18,467 nucleotides of DNA from an uncultured bacterium (GTDB lineage Bacteria > Patescibacteriota > Saccharimonadia > Saccharimonadales > Saccharimonadaceae), in assembly GCA_937930585.1 (NCBI GenBank), contig CALHCA010000031.1:1-18467 (forward strand), read 5' to 3'. Under the pieces are notes generated by a model that saw nothing but the letters and a program-made list of their open reading frames with translations, was not told the DNA's origin and did no database searches. Below are positions 12,862-18,467 of the stretch, piece after piece (the stretch's first letter is position 1; each line of letters begins with the position of its first letter). The translations under genes and the position numbers were made by a program.

Positions 12862-13287
12862 TTACACTGGTAGAAGCTTCCGACTCTTTGGCTCCTCTAA
12901 CTTTTTAGAAGAATTTTTTAAGCCCCTTTCATGATATTCCTCTATTAGAATATCATGAATTTTTGCTAAAATCGATGGCTCTTCATCTTCATCAGGGTTG
13001 GTCGTTAAGGAATATGTCAAAACGACCAAAATCACACCCGCAACCCAGAAATACCATTGGGGAAGTGTGTTGAATAAAATCCCAATGAAAATGAGAGTTT
13101 TGATGAAAAATCCAGAACTCCGCCAAAAATCGCATATTTTAAAATACTTGTCTAGTTTAATTACTGCATAGAATGTTGCGAGAACAAGTACTCCATAGAC
13201 AACTGCGAGATTGTCGAGAATTCCAAAAGTTACCATATTTAGTAAACGCAGGATGAATAAAATTAGGTTTGTAAAAAGGTTGATCAT
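12862..13287 (-). CDS. Hypothetical polytopic membrane protein, 141 aa
   Basis: I do not recognise this protein. Four hydrophobic segments are visible (about residues 3-21, 25-45, 58-74 and 77-95). A charged cytoplasmic-type tail of about 45 residues follows, starting with NPDEDEE and ending in a basic stretch (KSRKLLPV). A GAGGGG ribosome site lies 8 nt before the ATG; an in-frame TTG three codons upstream is less well placed. It has its own promoter and terminator, so it is transcribed separately from the two downstream surface genes despite the shared direction. Confidence 0.75.
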   Translation of the reverse strand: MINLFTNLILFILRLLNMVTFGILDNLAVVYGVLVLATFYAVIKLDKYFKICDFWRSSGFFIKTLIFIGILFNTLPQWYFWVAGVILVVLTYSLTTNPDEDEEPSILAKIHDILIEEYHERGLKNSSKKLEEPKSRKLLPV

Positions 13288-13346
13288 TTTTTCAACCCCT
13301 CACTTTCTTATGAATTTTCCAGTGCATGAAAGGTACTAGAATATAT

Positions 13347-13375
13347 ATAATAACATAAAAAGCTTAAAAAGTCAA
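13347..13375 (-). promoter_or_regulatory. Promoter of the 141-aa membrane-protein gene
   Basis: On the minus strand TTGACT (13375 to 13370), 17-bp spacer, TATTAT (13352 to 13347). It leaves a leader of about 55 nt with a GAGGGG ribosome site. Confidence 0.65.
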
Positions 13376-13400
13376 TGAGTAAAGCTTTCGAAAAAAAGAA

Positions 13401-13424
13401 AAAAGCTCCAGAATTGAAGCTTTT
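13401..13424 (-). terminator. Terminator of tRNA-Val
   Basis: AAAAGCTCC (13401-13409) pairs with GAAGCTTTT (13416-13424) with one G-U, then a T-rich run on the minus strand. It lies 15 nt past the tRNA 3' end. A TTTCGAAA word sits in the U-tract region. Confidence 0.65.
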
Positions 13425-13439
13425 CGATATAATTTCAAT

Positions 13440-13516
13440 TGGTGGGTGATTAGGGACTCGAACCCCAGACCCTCTCGGTGTAAACGAGATGCTCTAGCCA
13501 ACTGAGCTAATCACCC
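13440..13516 (-). tRNA. tRNA-Val (anticodon UAC), CCA encoded
   Basis: On the minus strand GGGTGAT (13516 to 13510) pairs with ATCACCC before A and CCA (13442 to 13440). The D-arm TAGCTCAGTTGG, an anticodon loop with UAC central between CTCG and CGAG, and a GGTTCGAGTCC T-loop are visible. Confidence 0.97.
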
Positions 13517-13527
13517 GAACAATTACC

Positions 13528-13556
13528 ATTTTAGCAGACTTTTTTTGTAAAGTCAA
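13528..13556 (-). promoter_or_regulatory. Promoter of tRNA-Val
   Basis: On the minus strand TTGACT (13556 to 13551), 17-bp spacer, TAAAAT (13533 to 13528) extended by TGC, 11 nt before the tRNA. Confidence 0.75.
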
Positions 13557-13630
13557 CAACTTTTTTCATTTTTTGAAAAAATATTAAAGGTATGTTAATA
13601 TTATTTAGATGAGTATGTAAAATTGAAAGG

Positions 13631-13636
13631 TAAAAT
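13631..13636 (+). promoter_or_regulatory. -10 box, leaderless-type, for the HIT-family gene
   Basis: TAAAAT ends 8 nt before the ATG at 13645. An AAAGG further upstream (13626-13630) is too far away to be a ribosome site for this start. No -35 is evident. Confidence 0.4.
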
Positions 13637-13644
13637 AAAAAAGA

Positions 13645-14094
13645 ATGGACACAAGAAAGCCTAACGGGATTGGTAAAAAATATGAAAAATATGTAAAAAA
13701 TAAAAAACATGAGGGTGAAGATTATAATTTTTATGACAGAGTGGTACGTGATGACTCGGTTATAGAAAAATTTGAGCATTTTGTACTGGTTGAAAACCTG
13801 TTTCCGTATCAGATTTGGGATGGTTTCGAAGTTGATAAACATTTACTCCTAATTCCGAAGAGGTTCACAGAGACTATTAGTGATTTTTCGCCAGCAGAAA
13901 AAGAAGAGTATTTTGAAATTTTGTCAAAATATGAAGCTCGGGGTTTTTCGATTTACGCTCGTGCGGCGCAAAATATTCGAAAAACTGTTAAGCACCAACA
14001 CACGCATTTGATAATTTTGAATTATGATCGGCGAATATATTGGCTATTCAATATTACGAATAAAATTCTTTGGTGGCGTAATTTCTCTAAATAG
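13645..14094 (+). CDS. HIT-superfamily protein (nucleotide hydrolase/transferase type), 149 aa
   Basis: HIT proteins hydrolyse or transfer nucleotidyl groups at an HxHxH active site. Here the triad is His117, His119 and His121 in KHQHTHLIIL, with the middle His expected to be the nucleophile. The upstream strand pattern NLFPYQIWDGFEVDKHLLLIP (about 51-71) matches the HIT substrate-binding half. The N-terminal 25 residues are very basic (many Lys), unusual for the family, and suggest nucleic-acid contact. Thirty residues follow the triad, ending in a Trp- and Lys-rich tail. Substrate cannot be predicted. The start fits a leaderless promoter, and typA follows with its own promoter. Confidence 0.85.
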   Translation: MDTRKPNGIGKKYEKYVKNKKHEGEDYNFYDRVVRDDSVIEKFEHFVLVENLFPYQIWDGFEVDKHLLLIPKRFTETISDFSPAEKEEYFEILSKYEARGFSIYARAAQNIRKTVKHQHTHLIILNYDRRIYWLFNITNKILWWRNFSK

Positions 14095-14099
14095 TTTGG

Positions 14100-14128
14100 T
14101 TGATTTTTAGTGAGAAAAATGGTAGAAT
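14100..14128 (+). promoter_or_regulatory. Promoter of typA
   Basis: TTGATT (14100-14105), 17-bp spacer, TAGAAT (14123-14128) extended by TGG. It leaves a leader of about 30 nt with a weak AGAGAG before the ATG. Confidence 0.6.
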
Positions 14129-14166
14129 ATTTAAAGTTTTATAATAATTTTTAATAGAGAGAAAAT

Positions 14167-15993
14167 ATGAAATCAGAAAATATTCGAAATGTAGCTATTA
14201 TTGCTCACGTTGACCACGGAAAAACCACTTTGGTGGATGGTCTTTTAAAGCAGAGCAATACTTTTCGTGAAAATCAGGCTGAAATGAGTCAAACACTTTT
14301 GATGGACTCAGGAGATCAAGAGTCGGAGCGCGGAATTACAATCACCGCAAAACAGACGTCAATTTATCATGGCGATTATAAAATCAATATTATTGATACG
14401 CCAGGGCATGCTGATTTTTCTGGCGAGGTTGAACGCACACTGAATATGGCGGATGGTGTGATTTTGGTTGTGGATGCTCAAGAAGGCCCAATGCCGCAAA
14501 CAAAGTTTGTGCTTTCGAAAGCGCTTGAACTTGGCTTAAAGCCAATTGTGGTAGTGAATAAAATTGATAAACCAGCTCGTCGAATCACAGAAGTTAATGA
14601 TGAGGTTTCAGACTTATTTTTGGAACTTGCTACGAATGATGCTCAATTGTTGTATTCAACTTATTATGCGATTGGTCGCGACGGTAAAGCATGGCCTGAA
14701 GTGCCAGAAAATCCAGAGGCAGATGCAAATTTTGAGCCGATTTTTGATGCAATTATTAACGAAATTCCTGCGCCAAAAGTTGAACTTGAAGGTGATTTTC
14801 AATTACTCGTAACTTCTTTGACTTACGATAATTTCTTAGGAAAATATGCAATCGGGCGGATCTCACGCGGAAAAGTAAAATCTGGTGAGCAAATTGCGCT
14901 AATTAAGCGAGATGGTGTGGTTAAAAAGGCTAAAATTGATAAGCTTTTTGCGTATCGTGGATTGAATCGTGAGGAAATTCAAGAAGCCTTTGCTGGAGAT
15001 ATTGTTGCTATTACAGGAGTAGTTGAAGCGGAGATTGGTGAAACTTTGGCTGATGTCAATAATCCCGAGGCTCTGCCAACAATTGAGGTAGAAAAGCCGA
15101 CTCTTTCGATGTATCTTGGTCCGAATACTAGTCCAATGAAAGGCCGTGAAGGTGAGTTTACGACTTCGCGCCAAATCGGCGATCGCCTAAAGAAAGAGCT
15201 CGAAACAAATGTTTCACTACAAGTCGAAGAAAGTGGAATTGGTTTTATTATTTCAGGTCGTGGCGAACTCCATCTTTCTGTTTTGATTGAAACATTGCGC
15301 CGTGAAGGTTTTGAATTCGAAGTTGGCCGTCCACAAGTGGTTACGATTCAGGAAGATGGTATCGAAAAAGAACCGGTCGAAGAATTAATTATTGAAGTCG
15401 CACCTGAATTTGTCGGTGCAGTGAGTCAAGAAATGGGAACCCGCCGAGCAGAAATGCGCGCGCAAGAGAGTCTACCGACAGGGGCTACTCGCTTAACTTA
15501 TATTATTACAACTCGTGCGATGATTGGACTTCGAAATCTAATGCTGACCGCTACAAAAGGTACTATTATCATGAATAGCTTGCCATATGGTTATCAAGAG
15601 GTCGGAGCTAAAATTCCTTCAAGCCGAAACGGTGTATTAATAGCTTTCGAAAAAGGGGTGTCAACACCTTACGCTCTTCAAAGCGCAGAAAGCCGTGGTG
15701 AATTATTTATTGGCCCAGGAACTGAAGTTTACGCCGGAATGATTGTTGGTTTAAATAATCGCCAAGAAGACCTTGAAATTAATGTTGTGAAAGAAAAACA
15801 CCTCACGAATATGCGTTCAAAATCTTCTGATGGTGCAGTTCAGCTAACACCGTTTACTCAGTTAAGTCTTGAACAATGCATTGATTTTATTGAAGATGAT
15901 GAGCTTCTTGAAGTTACGCCACAGAATTTGCGTCTTCGAAAGCGCTATCTCGACTCAAATGAGCGCAAACGAATGGCGAAATCTACTAAATAA
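14167..15993 (+). CDS. typA: Ribosome-associated GTPase TypA/BipA, 608 aa
   Basis: BipA is a translational GTPase of the EF-G/LepA group that binds 70S ribosomes and aids large-subunit assembly and stress growth. G-motifs are intact: AHVDHGKT (13-20), the switch I element ERGITI (54-59), DTPGHADF (77-84) and NKID (131-134). A domain II barrel follows, then EF-G III/V-like domains, the GTRRAEMR stretch and the BipA-specific C-terminal domain. The full length and the lack of an EF-G domain IV separate it from EF-G and LepA. It ends in a basic tail (KRMAKSTK). It follows the HIT gene with its own promoter and ends before a strong bidirectional terminator. Confidence 0.97.
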   Translation: MKSENIRNVAIIAHVDHGKTTLVDGLLKQSNTFRENQAEMSQTLLMDSGDQESERGITITAKQTSIYHGDYKINIIDTPGHADFSGEVERTLNMADGVILVVDAQEGPMPQTKFVLSKALELGLKPIVVVNKIDKPARRITEVNDEVSDLFLELATNDAQLLYSTYYAIGRDGKAWPEVPENPEADANFEPIFDAIINEIPAPKVELEGDFQLLVTSLTYDNFLGKYAIGRISRGKVKSGEQIALIKRDGVVKKAKIDKLFAYRGLNREEIQEAFAGDIVAITGVVEAEIGETLADVNNPEALPTIEVEKPTLSMYLGPNTSPMKGREGEFTTSRQIGDRLKKELETNVSLQVEESGIGFIISGRGELHLSVLIETLRREGFEFEVGRPQVVTIQEDGIEKEPVEELIIEVAPEFVGAVSQEMGTRRAEMRAQESLPTGATRLTYIITTRAMIGLRNLMLTATKGTIIMNSLPYGYQEVGAKIPSSRNGVLIAFEKGVSTPYALQSAESRGELFIGPGTEVYAGMIVGLNNRQEDLEINVVKEKHLTNMRSKSSDGAVQLTPFTQLSLEQCIDFIEDDELLEVTPQNLRLRKRYLDSNERKRMAKSTK

Positions 15994-16021
15994 TAACGCT
16001 TGACAATTTATTGAAATATTT

Positions 16022-16053
16022 AAAAATCGCCCCAAGGACAGCGGGCGATTTTT
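16022..16053. terminator. Bidirectional terminator between typA and the minus-strand small-ORF unit
   Basis: AAAAATCGCCC (16022-16032) pairs with GGGCGATTTTT (16043-16053), an 11-bp stem with a 10-nt loop. T-runs follow in both directions. It lies 28 nt after typA and 20 nt after the small ORF on the other strand. Confidence 0.9.
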
Positions 16054-16073
16054 TAGATTTTTGAAAGTCTTAA

Positions 16074-16148
16074 TTATTTTTCGCGACTTGTTCGAACGTT
16101 TACTGAATAAGATTCTTCAGATTGGTTTACTCGAATAACTTTAAACAA
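16074..16148 (-). CDS. Candidate small protein, 24 aa, TTG start
   Basis: On the minus strand an AGAAAGGG ribosome site ends 6 nt before TTG at 16148. This opens 24 codons: a hydrophobic-then-polar start (FKVIRVNQ), then SEESYSVNVRTSREK and TAA. A consensus promoter (16240 to 16212) and a strong terminator frame it, giving a transcript of about 185 nt. Alternating hydrophobic and polar residues suggest a beta strand; there is no membrane segment or signal peptide. The ribosome site matches those of the other minus-strand genes here. A 9-codon ATG ORF overlaps the ribosome site in another frame. It could instead be a small RNA or the remnant of a longer gene. No function can be assigned. Confidence 0.45.
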   Translation of the reverse strand: MFKVIRVNQSEESYSVNVRTSREK

Positions 16149-16211
16149 AATATTCCCTTTCTATAATCATTTTGTTTTGATATTTTTTATTTTTTGGATG
16201 ATTATGTTGTT

Positions 16212-16240
16212 ATTATAGCACAAAAATATTTATATGTCAA
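16212..16240 (-). promoter_or_regulatory. Consensus promoter of the small-ORF unit
   Basis: On the minus strand a perfect TTGACA (16240 to 16235), 17-bp spacer and a perfect TATAAT (16217 to 16212) extended by TGC. The 14 bp up to and including the -10 are identical to the promoter of the 471-aa surface gene. Confidence 0.85.
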
Positions 16241-16348
16241 TAGTTATTATTAAATTGGTGTGATAGATTTTTATAAAATTAGATATGGCTGGAGTGGGGC
16301 TTTGATATTTTTGATAATATAAAATATATAGCATATTAAATAAAACAG
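16241..16348. other. Intergenic stretch with no recognised feature
   Basis: Between the small-ORF promoter and the pgk promoter I see no ORF, hairpin or repeat that I can support. The sequence is very AT-rich apart from a short GGCTGGAGTGGGGC patch near 16288. Confidence 0.5.
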
Positions 16349-16377
16349 TTGAATAATTAATGAGTTTATGCTAAAAT
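16349..16377 (+). promoter_or_regulatory. Promoter of pgk
   Basis: TTGAAT (16349-16354), 17-bp spacer, TAAAAT (16372-16377) extended by TGC. A leader of about 28 nt carries AAAGGA (16401-16406), 5 nt before the ATG. Confidence 0.7.
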
Positions 16378-16411
16378 TGTGTAAAATATTTTCAAAATAA
16401 AAAGGAACGAA

Positions 16412-17728
16412 ATGTTTAACAAAAAAACCATAAATGACATTGATGTACAGGGGAAGGTAATTTTGCTTCGTGCAGATTATAATGTGCCTATTGAATACTC
16501 AGAAGATGGCTCAGTGAAGATTTTAAATAATTATCGAATTCGGTCAAGTTTACCAACAATAAAAAATCTGATTGAACGAGGGGTTAAAAAAATAATTATT
16601 ATTTCACACATTGGGCGACCAAAATCGGTTGAAGGAATCGCCGATTTGGATGAGCTTGAACATTTGCCAAATGGAACTCGAAAATATTCTCTGCGACCAG
16701 TTTTTAATAATTTGCGTGAGCTTTTACAGACTGAAGGCTTGAATTTTCCGATGAATTTTCATACTACGCCAATTTTTCCACGAACACGATACTCAGTTCC
16801 AATTAGAGATGCAGATGATGATTATAAGATTGAAATGTTGGAAAATTTGCGTTTTTCGAAGGCTGAGAAAAATAATTTACCAGAATTTGCGGAAGCGTTA
16901 GCACAGGTTACTGGTGCGGATTTATTTGTGCAGGACGGTTTTGGTGTTATTCATCGTGAACATACCTCAACTAGTGAAATTGCCAAAAAAATGCCAAGCG
17001 TAGCTGGTTTGTTGCTTGAAAAAGAATACTCGACAATCTTGCAGGCTTTTAATAGCCCCGAAAGACCATTTGTGGCGGTAATGGGCGGTGCGAAAATATC
17101 TGATAAACTGCCATTAATCGAGAAATTTATTGAGCGAGCTGATAAAATTATTGTAGCTGGAGCCATGGCAAATACTTTTTTGAAGTATTTAAATGTTGAA
17201 GTTGGAAAAAGTCGAATTGAAGATGGCCAAAATGAGATTATTGAACAGATTTTTGAACTTGCGGAGCGAAAAGTTGGGTTTAACAGCTTGCGAAATTTTA
17301 TAATTTTGCCAGAAGATGTTGCTGTGGCTAGCGAGCTCTCGAAAGACTCTGAAAGGATTGAAAAACCCGTTACGGCGGTTTTAAAAAATGAAATTATTCT
17401 CGATTTAGGAGAGAAATCAATTCAGCGAGTTGAAAATGAAATTTTAAATGCAAAAATGATAGTTTGGAATGGAACAATCGGCTATGCTGAAATTGAGAAT
17501 TTTGCAAAAGGTTCTTCTCAGACTTGTTCTGCAATTTCGAAAGCTACAAAAAATGGCACAAAATCAATAGTTGGTGGTGGCGACACCTCGGCTTTCGTTT
17601 TGGATTGGTCGAGTCAAAATAAGGAAAATGCGGATTTTTCATTAATTTCAACTGGTGGTGGTGCAGCTCTTGAATTGATGAGCGGTGAAAATTTACCAGG
17701 ATTTGAAGTTCTAGAAAATAAAGCATAA
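16412..17728 (+). CDS. pgk: Phosphoglycerate kinase, 438 aa, with enlarged N-domain loops
   Basis: Pgk transfers the phosphate of 1,3-bisphosphoglycerate to ADP, making ATP and 3-phosphoglycerate in glycolysis. Landmarks: RADYNVP (20-26), SHIGRP (65-70), ENLRF (144-148), DGFGVIHREHTST (175-187), the hinge-side VMGGAKISDKLPLI and the C-terminal GGGDTSAFV. The protein is longer than the usual 390-415 aa. The excess lies mainly in an acidic loop after SHIGRP (about 71-93) and in a segment at about 110-138 before the ENLRF motif. GTIGYAE replaces the usual GPMGVFE nucleotide-binding motif. tpiA starts 41 nt downstream with no terminator between, so the two may be partly co-transcribed. Confidence 0.95.
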   Translation: MFNKKTINDIDVQGKVILLRADYNVPIEYSEDGSVKILNNYRIRSSLPTIKNLIERGVKKIIIISHIGRPKSVEGIADLDELEHLPNGTRKYSLRPVFNNLRELLQTEGLNFPMNFHTTPIFPRTRYSVPIRDADDDYKIEMLENLRFSKAEKNNLPEFAEALAQVTGADLFVQDGFGVIHREHTSTSEIAKKMPSVAGLLLEKEYSTILQAFNSPERPFVAVMGGAKISDKLPLIEKFIERADKIIVAGAMANTFLKYLNVEVGKSRIEDGQNEIIEQIFELAERKVGFNSLRNFIILPEDVAVASELSKDSERIEKPVTAVLKNEIILDLGEKSIQRVENEILNAKMIVWNGTIGYAEIENFAKGSSQTCSAISKATKNGTKSIVGGGDTSAFVLDWSSQNKENADFSLISTGGGAALELMSGENLPGFEVLENKA

Positions 17729-17751
17729 GAATTTACAAAAATAAAATAAAA

Positions 17752-17760
17752 TGATAAAAT
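17752..17760 (+). promoter_or_regulatory. Extended -10 box, leaderless-type, for tpiA
   Basis: TGATAAAAT ends 9 nt before the tpiA ATG, inside the short pgk-tpiA gap. No Shine-Dalgarno is present. Confidence 0.5.
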
Positions 17761-17769
17761 AAAAGTATT

Positions 17770-18467
17770 ATGGATAAAAAACTTGTTATCGCTAATTGGA
17801 AAATGAACTTAAATATGCAGGAATCAAGTATTTTTTTGCATAAATTGAGTGATAAAATTCAAGCTCATCGTGGAATGGAAATTATTCTCGCGCCATCAAC
17901 TTTCACTCTGCAATCTTTGAGTTTGCAAGTTAATCATAGGCAATTTAAGTTAGCGGCACAGAATTTTTACTGGCGAGACCACGGAGCTTTTACCGGTGAA
18001 ATAGCAATTTCACAGCTCCGCGGAATTGTCCAATATGCGTTAGTTGGCCATTCTGAAAGGCGAAATATTTTTCACGAAACAGATAAAGATATACGTGCAA
18101 AAGTTGCTGCAGCAATTCGAAACGATATTCGGCCAATTTTGTGTATTGGTGAAACATCTGATGAGCGAAACCATAATGAAACTGATTTAGTTCTGAATGA
18201 TCAGCTAATTGGCGGGCTTGCAAATGTATCAAGTGAAGATATTACGAAAGTGATTATTGCGTATGAACCAGTTTGGGCGATCGGAACTGGCGTGAATGCT
18301 AACCCTGATGATATTCGAAAAGCGGTAAAAGTTATTCGAAATCAGATAAAACAACTTTATGGCGTAAAAACTGCTGAGAATATTCAAGTAGTTTATGGTG
18401 GAAGTGTACAGCCAGAATTCGCAACGGATTATGCAAATATTAAAGGAATAGATGGTTTACTAATTGG
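17770..18467 (+). CDS. tpiA: Triosephosphate isomerase, partial (runs off the window end)
   Basis: TpiA interconverts dihydroxyacetone phosphate and glyceraldehyde 3-phosphate in glycolysis. The visible 232 codons contain all catalytic residues: Asn9 and Lys11 in ANWKMN, His94 in LVGHSERR, Glu166 in IIAYEPVWAIGTG, and the phosphate-binding YGGSV (209-213). The frame is open to the last base. The family is about 250 aa, so only the last 20 or so residues are missing. ATG 17770 is the only start compatible with the N-terminal ANWKMN position. It directly follows pgk, a common glycolytic pairing, and may have both read-through from pgk and its own leaderless promoter. Confidence 0.96.
   Translation, partial: MDKKLVIANWKMNLNMQESSIFLHKLSDKIQAHRGMEIILAPSTFTLQSLSLQVNHRQFKLAAQNFYWRDHGAFTGEIAISQLRGIVQYALVGHSERRNIFHETDKDIRAKVAAAIRNDIRPILCIGETSDERNHNETDLVLNDQLIGGLANVSSEDITKVIIAYEPVWAIGTGVNANPDDIRKAVKVIRNQIKQLYGVKTAENIQVVYGGSVQPEFATDYANIKGIDGLLI

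Noticed and set aside
13560..13580. Hairpin TTTTTTC/GAAAAAA upstream of the HIT gene as a terminator
   Set aside because: The stem is purely A/T-rich apart from one pair, and no transcript is expected to end there. It more likely reflects AT-rich composition behind the tRNA-Val promoter.
16000..16005. TTGACA after typA as a plus-strand promoter
   Set aside because: No -10 lies 16-18 bp downstream, and the terminator stem occupies that position.
1..18467. CRISPR array, prophage, insertion sequence or toxin-antitoxin pair
   Set aside because: No regularly spaced direct repeats, no transposase, integrase, Cas or toxin-like ORFs. The only cassette-like signal is the inverted repeat around 11172-12587.

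Overview
The window is AT-rich, gene-dense DNA from a bacterium with the standard genetic code. Stops are TAA or TAG, plus one TGA, and long conserved ORFs read through with glycine as GGN. The combination of muramyl-precursor enzymes (MurA, MurB), an LPXTG wall-anchored surface protein, many single-gene transcription units and apparently leaderless mRNAs best fits a monoderm-type Candidate Phyla Radiation member such as Candidatus Saccharibacteria (TM7). That assignment is inference. I could not run a phylogeny, and no rRNA or ribosomal protein gene is present.

Layout. 1-1283: tRNA-Gly(UCC) on the minus strand, a 155-aa hypothetical gene, tRNA-His(GUG) and a 141-aa hypothetical gene closed by a terminator. 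1285-2814 (minus): an XRE-type helix-turn-helix fused to a complete MurA. It is divergent from glyA (2962-4233), with two extended -10 boxes back to back between them. 4285-5880: a GT39-type membrane glycosyltransferase. 5923-7100: tRNA-Arg(UCG), then murB. 7156-7707 (minus): a DUF5684-like membrane protein, divergent from folD (7805-8656) with overlapping promoters. 8731-13287 (minus): an envelope block of a 748-aa LPQTG surface protein, a 471-aa single-pass membrane protein with a low-complexity exterior, and a 141-aa polytopic membrane protein, each with its own promoter. 13440-13516: tRNA-Val(UAC). 13645-15993: a HIT-family protein, then typA/bipA. 15994-16411: an apparent small-ORF transcription unit on the minus strand. 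16412 to the end: pgk and the start of tpiA, which runs off the window.

How the genes fit together. GlyA and FolD supply and interconvert one-carbon folates. MurA and MurB catalyse the first two committed peptidoglycan steps. Pgk and TpiA are lower glycolysis. The minus-strand block is cell-surface material, probably facing a host or neighbouring cell. Housekeeping genes mostly use an extended -10 (TGnTATAAT) 6-9 nt before the ATG, so mRNAs start at or next to the start codon. The surface genes use -35/-10 promoters, real leaders and Shine-Dalgarno sites.

Main points for a second look: (1) the palindrome TTCGAA, often as TTTCGAAA, occurs about 55 times by hand count, several-fold more than composition predicts and in all reading frames; (2) an inverted repeat with a 15-bp identical core brackets the 471-aa surface gene, with its promoter outside, as in an invertible or mobile cassette or a 5'-3' mRNA clamp; (3) the HTH-MurA fusion sits beside a palindromic divergent promoter it might bind; (4) leaderless initiation is widespread; (5) an unannotated 24-codon ORF has its own promoter, ribosome site and terminator.
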